NCBI GenBank assembly: GCA_965222015.1
Contig: CBDCTL010000023.1
Span: 434,001 to 498,000, forward strand
DNA from: JANQPX01 sp965222015
GTDB taxonomy: Bacteria > Pseudomonadota > Alphaproteobacteria > Geminicoccales > Geminicoccaceae
Length of the DNA stretch: 64,000 bases
Reading direction: 5' to 3'
Both the position numbers and the translations under genes were made by a program. Numbering within the stretch: the first letter of the stretch is position 1; the number at the start of each line of letters is the position of its first letter. Below the pieces are notes generated by a model, which was not told where the DNA came from, searched no databases, and was given only the letters and a program-made list of their open reading frames with translations. This document shows, one piece after another, positions 44,247-51,278 of this stretch.

Positions 44247-44981
44247 ATGTCGCTGGACAATCGAACGATCGTGATCACCGGCGGTGCTGGCGGCATCGCG
44301 CGCGCGACCGCCCCGCTCCTGCTCGCGGACGGCGCCAGGCTCCGCCTGATCGACCCGGACGGCGACGGGCTGGCCACCCTCGCCGCCGACCTGGATGCGG
44401 GTTCGCGGGTCACCACGGTCGCCTCCGCGATCGACAGCCCGGACGCCTGCGCCGAAGCGCTCCAAGGCATCGACCAGCCGATCTACGGCCTCGTTCACCT
44501 CGCCGGCATTTTCCTGCAGGACGATCTCGACGCCGCCTCCCGGCCGATCTGGAACGACGTGATCGCCGCCAATCTCACCAACGCCTTCGACATGGCCGCC
44601 GCCTGCCGCCCGAAGCTCGAGCCCGAAGGCGAGAGCCGCATGATCTTCGTGAGCTCGGTCGCGTTCCGCCGCGGCTCCTTCGACCACATCGCCTACACCG
44701 CAGCCAAGGGCGGCATCGTCGGCCTGGTGCGCGCCCTCTCGAAGAAGCTCGGCCCGAAGACTCTGGTGAACGGCCTCGCCCCCGGCATCATCGAAACCAA
44801 AATGCCGGAACACCTTCTCGCCGAGGAACGCCGCCGCAAGGTCCTGATCGCCGAAACCGCGCTCAAACGCTTCGGCCGCCCCGAAGAGATCGGCACCGTC
44901 ATCCAGTTCCTGCTCGGCCCCGGCTCCAGCTTCATCACCGGCCAGGTCATCAATGTCGACGGCGGCGTCGCCAACGCCTAG
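44247..44981 (+). CDS. Short-chain dehydrogenase/reductase (SDR)
   Basis: A 244-residue classical SDR. It has the NAD(P) loop TGGAGGIARA, the catalytic SSVAFRRGSFDHIAYTAAKGG (Ser, Tyr and Lys in order) and NGLAPGIIETKM. The end is GSSFITGQVINVDGGVANA, as in 3-oxoacyl-ACP-reductase-like SDRs. The ATG at 44247 has GGGAGG at 4 nt. It follows the iron-ADH gene. Its stop codon abuts a family B palindrome that opens a repeat array shared with the convergent lipoprotein gene. Confidence 0.9.
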   Translation: MSLDNRTIVITGGAGGIARATAPLLLADGARLRLIDPDGDGLATLAADLDAGSRVTTVASAIDSPDACAEALQGIDQPIYGLVHLAGIFLQDDLDAASRPIWNDVIAANLTNAFDMAAACRPKLEPEGESRMIFVSSVAFRRGSFDHIAYTAAKGGIVGLVRALSKKLGPKTLVNGLAPGIIETKMPEHLLAEERRRKVLIAETALKRFGRPEEIGTVIQFLLGPGSSFITGQVINVDGGVANA

Positions 44982-45195
44982 GCGGTCACCGACCGCAGGG
45001 TGGACTTGGGTCGTCGACTGGGGAGACGGTATGCCGTCAGGCTTGACGACGCCGGAAGCTTCATGGAGTCGGCGGTCGACGAAAGAGACCGTATACCGGG
45101 GGGCCTGGCGACGCCGCAAAGTTCATGATGTCGACACTCGACCGCATACCGTCGAGCCTGGCGACATCGCCAAGGCCATGAAGCCGACATTCGGC
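44982..45195. repeat. Family B repeat array between two convergent stop codons
   Basis: On the plus side, GCGGTC-ACC-GACCGC (44982-44996) follows the SDR stop codon, then TGGACTTGGG and GACGGTATGCCG. On the minus side, GCCGA-ATG-TCGGC begins on the last base of the lipoprotein stop codon (45195). It is followed by TTCATGGCC, then TCGCCAGGCTCGACGGTATGCGG. Two more minus-oriented units of about 53-62 bp follow. The array has no coding potential and no T-run. Confidence 0.78.
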
Positions 45196-45626
45196 TAGTT
45201 CCAGCCGACGGGGTCGTAGCCTTTTTCGCGGAGGCAGCGGTTGACGAAGTTCATGTAGGCGGCGCTTGGCTTGGGCTGCGAGAAGATGGAGCGCATCAGG
45301 CCTGCGGTGGCGCCGGTCGCGGCGCCGAAGGCCGCCCCGCGTCCGGCATTGCCGAGAACGGCGCCGCCGGCTGCGCCGGTCGCCCCGCCGGCCACGCCGC
45401 CGACAGCGGCGCCGCGCGCCGCACGGCCGGTCTGGTCGGGTGCGGCGTTGGCCCCGCCGGCCTCGGCCATCCGCTTGCAGGCCTCGATATCGCTGTCAGC
45501 CTGCGCCTGGCCGACCTCGTTCAGCCGGGCGTTGGGGTAGAGCACCGGGCTCGGCGCCGAGGAACAGCCGGCCAGCAGGAGAAGGCCGCCGAGGGCGAAG
45601 ATGGGAACTGGCGAAATTCGCGTCAT
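45195..45626 (-). CDS. Glycine-zipper lipoprotein
   Basis: This 143-residue lipoprotein has the signal peptide and lipobox LALLLAGC-type end (GGLLLLAGCSSAPSP, Cys at about residue 22). A glycine-rich zipper follows (AARGAAVGGVAGGATGAAGGAVLGNAGRGAAFGAATGATAG), which inserts in or packs against membranes. A conserved end YMNFVNRCLREKGYDPVGW is typical of small alphaproteobacterial outer-membrane lipoproteins. The ATG at 45626 follows CGAGGATC. Its function is unknown, perhaps envelope stability. Confidence 0.8.
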   Translation of the reverse strand: MTRISPVPIFALGGLLLLAGCSSAPSPVLYPNARLNEVGQAQADSDIEACKRMAEAGGANAAPDQTGRAARGAAVGGVAGGATGAAGGAVLGNAGRGAAFGAATGATAGLMRSIFSQPKPSAAYMNFVNRCLREKGYDPVGWN

Positions 45627-45696
45627 GGCGTCGATGATCCTCGCGAATAGGAAGCGGCAGCGCCTCCTCTCCACCTATGGTCGATGAGCGTCCGGA

Positions 45697-46638
45697 TCAA
45701 GCACGTTTTTTGTCCCGCACCGGCGACGGACGCATCAGCAGCACCATCTGGATCACCACGAAGGCCAGCGCCAGAAGCTCCGGCCATCCCACCCGCTCGC
45801 CGAGGATCCAGGCGGAGGTGACCACGCCGACCACCGGCACCGCCATCACGCCCATGGCCGCGACATGGGCAGGCAGCAGGCTCACCAGCTTGAAGTAGGC
45901 GGTGTGGCAGAAAACCATGGCGACGAAGATCGCGTAACCGAGGCCGAGCAGCGCCGGCCAGCCGATCGCCGAAACATCCGGCACCGGCTCCAGGATCAGC
46001 CAGCCGATCACGATCGGCACGCCGCCGATCAGCTGCTGCCAGCCGGTGAGCGCCAGCACGGACATGCCGCCCCAGTCGTATTTTTTGACCAGGATCGTGC
46101 CGAGCCCCCAGTTCAACGCGGCGAGCAGCATGAAGATCACGCCGAGCGGCGCACCGCCGAGGGTCCTGAGATCGTCGGCGAGCAAGGTGAAAAGGGCGGC
46201 CATGCCGCACATCAGCGCCAGCACCTGACGCCCGCTCGGCCGCGTCTTCAGGATCCAGACGCTGAAGATCGAGGTCCAGAGCGGCATGGTGTAGCCGATG
46301 ATCGCGGCGCGGCCGCCGCCGGTATGCAGGAGCCCGTAGGCCGAGCAGAGATGCCAGCCGGTGATGTTGAACAGCGAGACGAAGGCGATCGCCATAAACT
46401 TTTCACGCGGGAAGGCGACAGCCTGACGGGAGAAATGCGCGATCAGCAACAGCGTGCTGCCGCCGACCGTCAGGCAAAGGGTTCTGAACGTCCAGACCGG
46501 GATGTCCTGGAGCGCCAGCTTCATCATCGGCCAGTTCAGGCCCCAGGTGATCGACAGCACCACGAGAAGGAGGAGCCCGGCGCGGGACAGCCCGCCCATG
46601 CCGGCGCTCTCCGCAGCACTATTCAGCGAGCGCGCCAT
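45697..46638 (-). CDS. DMT/EamA-family transporter
   Basis: This 313-residue inner-membrane protein has ten hydrophobic segments in two EamA repeats. Repeat 1 begins LLLLVVLSITWGLNWPMMKLALQDIPVWTFRTLCL, and repeat 2 has MLLAALNWGLGTILVKKYDWGG. The conserved loop before the last helices is HVAAMGVMAVPVVGVVTSAWILGERVGWPELLALAFV. Metabolite export is the usual role; the substrate is unknown. It lies 18 bp downstream of the DUF1674 gene, in the same direction. An internal ATG 13 codons in is an alternative start. Confidence 0.87.
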   Translation of the reverse strand: MARSLNSAAESAGMGGLSRAGLLLLVVLSITWGLNWPMMKLALQDIPVWTFRTLCLTVGGSTLLLIAHFSRQAVAFPREKFMAIAFVSLFNITGWHLCSAYGLLHTGGGRAAIIGYTMPLWTSIFSVWILKTRPSGRQVLALMCGMAALFTLLADDLRTLGGAPLGVIFMLLAALNWGLGTILVKKYDWGGMSVLALTGWQQLIGGVPIVIGWLILEPVPDVSAIGWPALLGLGYAIFVAMVFCHTAYFKLVSLLPAHVAAMGVMAVPVVGVVTSAWILGERVGWPELLALAFVVIQMVLLMRPSPVRDKKRA

Positions 46639-46656
46639 CGGGCGAACCGGGTTGCT

Positions 46657-46845
46657 TCAAAAGTCACTGCAGCGACCACCCTTCTCCCAGTCGCCATAGC
46701 GCGTCGGCTCCGGTCCCTTCGGCCCGCCGATCTCCTTGACCTTTTCAGGAGGAACGCCGCTCTCAGACGGAGTCCTGCGGCCGGGCTTCGACGTTTCGGC
46801 TTTCGCCCCTCGCTCTTCCGTCCCGCTCCGCCCCTCCGCGGCCAC
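46657..46845 (-). CDS. DUF1674 family protein, SDHAF4-like
   Basis: A 62-residue protein whose C-terminal 25 residues, EIGGPKGPEPTRYGDWEKGGRCSDF, are the whole DUF1674 signature. Eukaryotic members (SDHAF4/Sdh8) help to assemble the flavoprotein subunit of succinate dehydrogenase. The start is GTG (46845), 3 nt after the stop codon of the DUF1476 gene, with AAGGCGGA upstream. The N-terminal part is low in complexity and probably disordered. Assembly of complex II is a reasonable role here, not shown. Confidence 0.85.
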   Translation of the reverse strand: MAAEGRSGTEERGAKAETSKPGRRTPSESGVPPEKVKEIGGPKGPEPTRYGDWEKGGRCSDF

Positions 46846-46848
46846 GGC

Positions 46849-47169
46849 CTATTCCGCCTTGATCTGCCGAAGCGCCTCTTCGCGGCAGGTGTCGAGATGC
46901 TTCTGCAGGATGTCGTCCTCGATCGCGACCGACTTCGCGGCGAGATCGGGCTTCACCTTGTCGAACACGTCGTCGTCGCCCGGCGCGTCGAAATCCGCCA
47001 TCACCACGTCCTTGGCATAATCGGCGGCGGCATCGCCTTCGAGCCCGAGTTTTTCCGCAATCCAGAGCCCGAACAGCTTGTTGCCGCGATTGCGCGCCTT
47101 GAACAGAAGCTCCTGGTCGTGCTTGTAGCGGGTTTCCTCCTGGTCCTTGCGATCGTCGAAAGTCGTCAT
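46849..47169 (-). CDS. DUF1476 protein, F1-ATPase inhibitor zeta subunit
   Basis: This 106-residue protein matches the zeta-type inhibitor known from Paracoccus F1-ATPase: MTTFDDRKDQEETRYKHDQELLFKARNRGNKLFGLWIAEKLGL at the N-terminus, then a four-helix body with YAKDVVMADFDAPGDDDVFDKV and a conserved end. The N-terminal inhibitory helix blocks ATP hydrolysis. The protein is restricted to alphaproteobacteria, which supports the taxonomic call. The ATG is at 47169. It is the first gene of a DUF1476-DUF1674-DMT series. Confidence 0.92.
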   Translation of the reverse strand: MTTFDDRKDQEETRYKHDQELLFKARNRGNKLFGLWIAEKLGLEGDAAADYAKDVVMADFDAPGDDDVFDKVKPDLAAKSVAIEDDILQKHLDTCREEALRQIKAE

Positions 47170-47293
47170 GGTCGCCTCGTCCGTTTCGTGAGATTGCGTT
47201 GCGGGTTTCGGGTCTGGCCACAATATAGGGAGGGTGAGGCGCGGACACCAGCGCCCGAAAGCGCTCCGAGACTGGAAAGGCCGCCGCCCCTCC

Positions 47294-48142
47294 ATGTGCA
47301 CCCTGGTCATGCTCCGCCGCCCCGAAGCCCGATGGCCGCTGATCGTCGCCGCCAACCGTGACGAATTGTCGACCCGGCCCTGGCAGGGTCCCGGCCGCCA
47401 CTGGCCGGACCGCCCGGAGGTGGTCGCGGGCAGGGACATGACCGCGGGCGGCTCCTGGTTCGGCGTCAATGACGACGGCCTGTTCGCCGCCATCCTGAAC
47501 CGCCCCGGCACGCTCGGCCCGAAGGAGGGCAAGCGTTCACGCGGCGAGCTGGTGCTCGAAGCCCTCGACCACGCCGAGGCCAGGACGGCCGCCGAGGCGC
47601 TCGTCGATCTCGCCCCGGAGAGCTACCAGCCCTTCAATCTCATCGTCGCCGACCGCTATGATGCGTTCTGGCTCCGCCACGCCGGCGCAAGCGCCAGCCT
47701 CCGCATTCGCACGCCCCGCGGCGTCTGGCGGGAGATCGAGCCGGTGCATCGGGCGGCGCTCGAGGCCTTTGATCCCTCGTCCAGCGATGTCGCGGCGGCG
47801 GCGGAGATCGTCTGCAGGCCGATCCCGTCAGGCCTTTCGATGATCACCGCCCACGATCTGAACGATCCGGCATCGCCGCTCATCCGCCACTGCCTCCCGC
47901 GCTTCCAGGCGGCCCCCGTTCCCGACCCCGCGCGCGATGACTGGCAAGGCTGGATCGACGTTCTGGGCGACCGCGAAGCGCCCGGCGGCAATCCCAAAAA
48001 CGCCATCAACGTCACCGAAGCGGGCGCCTTCACCACCGTCTGCAGCCACCTCCTCGCACTCCCCGCGATCGGCGATCCGGTCATGCGCTTCGCCCCCGGC
48101 CGCCCGGACGAAACACCCTTCGAACCGGTCGACCTCACATAG
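47294..48142 (+). CDS. NRDE (TANGO2) family protein
   Basis: This 282-residue protein starts MCTLVMLRRPEARWPLIVAANRDELSTRPW and so carries the NRDE motif. The downstream blocks GRDMTAGGSWFGVNDDGLFAAILNRPG and the C-terminal NAINVTEAGAFTTVCSHLLAL are also typical. TANGO2 relatives are linked to haem or acyl-CoA handling; the bacterial role is open. The ATG at 47294 lies in a gap divergent from the DUF1476 gene. The stop codon is covered by a family B palindrome. Confidence 0.88.
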   Translation: MCTLVMLRRPEARWPLIVAANRDELSTRPWQGPGRHWPDRPEVVAGRDMTAGGSWFGVNDDGLFAAILNRPGTLGPKEGKRSRGELVLEALDHAEARTAAEALVDLAPESYQPFNLIVADRYDAFWLRHAGASASLRIRTPRGVWREIEPVHRAALEAFDPSSSDVAAAAEIVCRPIPSGLSMITAHDLNDPASPLIRHCLPRFQAAPVPDPARDDWQGWIDVLGDREAPGGNPKNAINVTEAGAFTTVCSHLLALPAIGDPVMRFAPGRPDETPFEPVDLT

Positions 48143-48225
48143 GTGGCGTGGCCACCTCATGGACTCGGACCGCCAGCGCCCGGATCCCACGGTATGCGGC
48201 CTGGTTCTCGGCATACCGAAGGTGT
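48142..48225 (+). repeat. Stop-codon palindrome repeat (family B), NRDE copy
   Basis: GGTGGC-GTG-GCCACC (48142-48156) begins on the last base of the TAG stop codon. It is followed by TCATGGACTCGGAC and then CACGGTATGCGGCCTGG. A further GGCATACCG lies in inverse orientation about 15 nt on. It is close in sequence to the dppB copy 38 kb away. Confidence 0.75.
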
Positions 48226-48372
48226 CTTTCGCAGCGAGTAGACCTCCGGCTCCAATGTCGACCTTGCAGATCGACCCCACCCGTCTGATGCGTTGACCGG
48301 CACGGCCAATGCCGTAATCTCGTTTTGGACTGGCTGCGAACACTTTGGGATCGACGAAACAGGGACGAGAAA

Positions 48373-49224
48373 ATGCGCTGGGGTCGAGGAAGGCGGAGTT
48401 CGAACATCGAGGACCGGCGCGGCCGGCGCATGGGCGGACGCGCCGCCGGCGGGATCGGCGGCATCGGTCTGATCATCGCGGTCGGGTATTTCTTCCTGTC
48501 CGGCGATCCGAGCATGCTGATCCGCCAGATCGCAGGCGGCGTCGGCCAGCCGCAGGTCCAGACCTCCGAGCCGCGTGAGCTGACCGAGCAGGAAAAGCAG
48601 CTCACCGACTTCGTCTCCGTGGTGCTCGCCGACACCGAGGACGTCTGGAAAGGCATCTTCGAGCAGAGCGGCCTCACCTACCAGGAGCCGACCCTCGTCC
48701 TCTACACCGACGTCACCCCCACCGCCTGCGGCACCGGCCAGGCCGCGGCCGGCCCGTTCTACTGCCCGGGCGACCGCAAGCTCTATCTCGACCTCAATTT
48801 CCTCGGCGAGATGAAGCGCATGGGTGCGACCGGCGACTTCGCCCTCGCCTACGTCATCGCCCACGAGGTCGGCCACCACGTCCAGACCCTGATCGGCACC
48901 GCCGACAAGGTCCGCCAGATGCAGTCCCAGTCAAGCCAGACGCAGGCCAACCAGATCCAGGTGCGAATGGAGCTCCAGGCCGACTGCTTCGCCGGCGTCT
49001 GGGCCAATCACGGCCAGCGCCAGCGCCAATTCCTGGAAGAAGGCGACCTCGAAGAAGCCATCAACGCGGCAGCCGCCGTCGGCGACGACAACCTCCAGCG
49101 CCAGGCCGGCCGCAGGGTCGTGCCCGAGGCTTTTACGCACGGTTCGTCCGCGCAGCGCATGGAATGGCTGAAGCGCGGGCTTAGGACGGGGGATGTGAAC
49201 GCATGCAATGCGTTCGAGGCGTAA
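48373..49224 (+). CDS. Neutral zinc metallopeptidase, YpfJ/PF04228 family
   Basis: This 283-residue protein has one N-terminal hydrophobic anchor (GIGGIGLIIAVGYFFLSG, about residues 30-48) and an exported domain. The domain has CGTGQAAAGPFYCPGDRKLYLDL, the zinc motif HEVGHHVQ and MELQADCFAGVWANH, with the third ligand region. The start at 48373 (MRWGRGRRSSNIEDRRG) has AGGGACGAG upstream and is the usual start of the family; the frame is open 48 nt earlier. A role in envelope proteolysis is assumed; substrates are unknown. Confidence 0.9.
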   Translation: MRWGRGRRSSNIEDRRGRRMGGRAAGGIGGIGLIIAVGYFFLSGDPSMLIRQIAGGVGQPQVQTSEPRELTEQEKQLTDFVSVVLADTEDVWKGIFEQSGLTYQEPTLVLYTDVTPTACGTGQAAAGPFYCPGDRKLYLDLNFLGEMKRMGATGDFALAYVIAHEVGHHVQTLIGTADKVRQMQSQSSQTQANQIQVRMELQADCFAGVWANHGQRQRQFLEEGDLEEAINAAAAVGDDNLQRQAGRRVVPEAFTHGSSAQRMEWLKRGLRTGDVNACNAFEA

Positions 49225-49312
49225 GGCGGCGGGTGCAACGGCTGCAAAGAGATTTTTGGCAGAGAGGGTGAAGGCGCTTCAATCCAACCATTGATTGTTA
49301 TATTCTCGTTTC

Positions 49313-49768
49313 ATGGATATTTTTGATTTTGAGATTGGATGGGTTGAAGTTGGGGCTGCCTGGGGAACCGGGTTGTCCACCATTCATGCCGGTCACCGAC
49401 TATATGAAGCCTATCGTGATCGCCGGCGAATTTGCGTCAAGGCGACGATGTCATCATCAAATTCACACCTGGAAAATGCTGTAGAGATCCACAACATTTC
49501 AGCCGTTCCTATCATCATCACTCACTGGCAGCTTTTCCAGCAAAAGGGGTGGACGCTTTCACCCAAAATAGAGATCTCATCTGCTGGGCTAGATTCCAAT
49601 AGCTTCCAAATACCTCCCTACGATTATCGTGCTCTACCTCTGGATGATCAAGACCAACACACGATTTCTAATGCTTTTGGAACTATGAAGAAGCGCGGGG
49701 ACATCTATCTGAAATTTCAACGCGCCGGAAAACGCCGGTCCGAGACTCATTTGATCTGCAGACGATGA
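49313..49768 (+). CDS. Orphan hypothetical protein, AT-richer than neighbours
   Basis: 151 residues with no family that I know. It starts MDIFDFEIGWVEVGAAWGTGLSTIHAGHRLYEAYRDRR, and the middle part (ENAVEIHNISAVPIIITHWQLF ... PYDYRALPL) looks like a beta-sandwich with an immunoglobulin-like pattern. Codon use is less GC-rich than in the surrounding genes, which suggests acquisition. It sits beside parDE, at the edge of an accessory patch. Confidence 0.55.
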   Translation: MDIFDFEIGWVEVGAAWGTGLSTIHAGHRLYEAYRDRRRICVKATMSSSNSHLENAVEIHNISAVPIIITHWQLFQQKGWTLSPKIEISSAGLDSNSFQIPPYDYRALPLDDQDQHTISNAFGTMKKRGDIYLKFQRAGKRRSETHLICRR

Positions 49769-49771
49769 ATT

Positions 49772-49792
49772 TGGTATGAAAAAATCATACCA
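49772..49792. promoter_or_regulatory. Operator/promoter dyad of parDE
   Basis: Perfect inverted repeat TGGTATGA, 5 A residues, TCATACCA, 34 bp before the parD start. Autoregulated toxin-antitoxin operons normally have such a dyad, bound by ParD or ParDE. A Shine-Dalgarno TTGGAGG precedes parD. Confidence 0.7.
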
Positions 49793-49826
49793 GCATGATA
49801 TATTGCGATGTTGGAGGTAGCAACCC

Positions 49827-50108
49827 ATGTCAAACGTTGAAAAACGCACGGTCAGCTTGCCTGCCGAGCATGCGGCCTATATCGACAAGCTGGTCGATGA
49901 GGGACTCTATGCCTCGGCCAGTGAGGTCATGCGTGCAGGACTCAGGGCATTGCAGGAACGCGATGCTGCCGTCGAGAAATGGCTGCGCAAAGAAGTGGCC
50001 GCCGCCTATGATGCGATGAAAGCCGACCCATCGCGTGGCTTGTCGGCGGACGATGTCGCTGATGAAATCCGAGCCGCACATGCCGCGCGGATGAAAGAGA
50101 GCGCGTGA
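49827..50108 (+). CDS. parD: Type II antitoxin, ParD family
   Basis: This 93-residue protein starts with a ribbon-helix-helix domain, MSNVEKRTVSLPAEHAAYIDKLVDEGLYASASEVMRAGLRALQERD. A flexible toxin-binding tail follows (KWLRKEVAAAYDAMKADPSRGLSADDV). The fold binds the operator upstream and wraps the ParE toxin. The stop overlaps the toxin start (GTGA), giving coupled translation. Confidence 0.92.
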   Translation: MSNVEKRTVSLPAEHAAYIDKLVDEGLYASASEVMRAGLRALQERDAAVEKWLRKEVAAAYDAMKADPSRGLSADDVADEIRAAHAARMKESA

Positions 50109-50407
50109 AGCCGCGGGACGTTATTTTCGCACCCGAGGCCAGGAATGACCTCCTCGAACTCTATGGTGACATCGCCGATACCGCGGGAGCGGCCGTCGCC
50201 ATGTCCTATCTGCAGCGCCTCGAGCGCTATTGCCACGGTCTTTCGCACGCGTCGATGCGGGGACGTTCTCGCGATGACATTCGGCCGGGTCTACGGATCG
50301 TCGGCTTTGAGCAGCGCGTGACGATCGCCTTCAGCGTGGACCACGACGTGGTGACCATCCTCCGCCTTTTCTATGGCGGCCGGGATTGGGAGAACCTGAT
50401 GGCATGA
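50105..50407 (+). CDS. parE: Type II toxin, ParE/RelE family
   Basis: This 100-residue toxin begins MKPRDVIFAPEARNDLLELYGDIADTAG and ends FSVDHDVVTILRLFYGGRDWENLM, the usual shape of ParE-type toxins. RMVG-type residues near GLRIVGFEQRVTIAF form the core sheet. ParE toxins poison DNA gyrase. The start is GTG, overlapping parD by 4 nt. The gene looks intact. Confidence 0.9.
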   Translation: MKPRDVIFAPEARNDLLELYGDIADTAGAAVAMSYLQRLERYCHGLSHASMRGRSRDDIRPGLRIVGFEQRVTIAFSVDHDVVTILRLFYGGRDWENLMA

Positions 50408-50483
50408 ACTCGTGACACGCGGGCCAGGTTATCAACGCTCACAATTTCTCAGCCGAGGAAAGTGTCTTCGTGACCAATCGACC

Positions 50484-50573
50484 GATCACCATCCCATCCA
50501 CGGCCAGCTCCACCCCGTCCGGCAGCTTCGACGCCAGGGCCGAAAAATCAAGCTCGCAACTCATAAGGATGAG
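50484..50573 (-). pseudogene. Copied 3' fragment of the neighbouring MBL-hydrolase gene
   Basis: These 90 bp align without gaps to 51291-51380, the 3' end of the MBL gene, with 11 mismatches (about 88% identity), in the same orientation. On the minus strand it still encodes MSCELDFSALASKLPDGVE, compared with MSHELDFSDLASKLPDGVE in the intact gene. The offset is 807 bp, and the cNMP-domain gene lies between the copies. Confidence 0.85.
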
Positions 50574-50836
50574 GTATCCTCATAGCCTTTTTTGTTTACG
50601 AAAGCCGTGATCGTTTCGACCGATCTTCTGCTCATGTCGCGGTAGCCGAGATGCGGTCGAGGCCCTCAGAGACTCAAAAAGGCGACGGGAAAGTCAAAGC
50701 GATATCGTTTCAGTCAAACGCCATTGCCATCTCATCGATAGCCTGAACCAAAGCCTTGCGCCGGGATCAGTTGACCGGGGCAAAATATCGGCATCTACTG
50801 CTTTCGCACGTCAACAAATCCCGAACGGTAGACGCC
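50574..50836. other. Spacer before the cNMP-domain gene
   Basis: Together with 50408-50483 this forms a 429-bp stretch free of intact genes. Apart from the MBL-derived fragment, I see no gene, terminator or clear promoter. Confidence 0.4.
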
Positions 50837-51256
50837 ATGCCTGTAGATCTGGCCGAGAACGAACTCCTGCGAGGATTTCGACCTGGCTGGGTCGACTGGT
50901 TCAGGGACTATTGCATCGCGATCAATTTCGATGCCGGCGACTATGTGATCGAAGGCGGGTCCATGGCGGCGGGGATGTATCTGCTGCTCGACGGCACGGC
51001 GTCGGTCCTGAACAAGAATGGCGAGTTGATCAGCAGGATCGAAGAGGGCGGCGTCGTCGGCGAAATGGCCCTGATCGACGGCGGTGCACGCTCCGCCGAC
51101 GTTGCCGCCGACACGCCTCTCTCCTCACTCCTGGTCACCCGGGACCAGCTCGAAGCGATCGGCCGGGAGCGCCCGGACATCGGGCTGATCATCATGACCA
51201 ATCTCTGCCGGATCATCACCAGACGCGCCCGACATCTGCATCAGCTGATCGGCTAG
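50837..51256 (+). CDS. Cyclic-nucleotide-binding-domain protein without DNA-binding domain
   Basis: This 139-residue protein consists of one cNMP-binding barrel. It has FDAGDYVIEGGSMAAGMYLLLDGTASVL, then GVVGEMALIDGGARSADVAADTPLSSLLVTRDQLEAI, the phosphate-binding-cassette region. It ends NLCRIITRRARHLHQLIG with no helix-turn-helix, so it is not a full Crp-type regulator. It may sense a nucleotide or act by protein contact. I chose the ATG at 50837 by domain start; the ribosome binding site is poor and the frame is open from 50756. It lies between the two copies of the MBL 3' sequence. Confidence 0.78.
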   Translation: MPVDLAENELLRGFRPGWVDWFRDYCIAINFDAGDYVIEGGSMAAGMYLLLDGTASVLNKNGELISRIEEGGVVGEMALIDGGARSADVAADTPLSSLLVTRDQLEAIGRERPDIGLIIMTNLCRIITRRARHLHQLIG

Positions 51257-51278
51257 GCCTGCCGATTTCCGTTATGGC

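Noticed and set aside
44982..45195. CRISPR array
   Set aside because: The units are not identical repeats with unique spacers; they are diverged palindromic units anchored to stop codons, and no cas gene is present.
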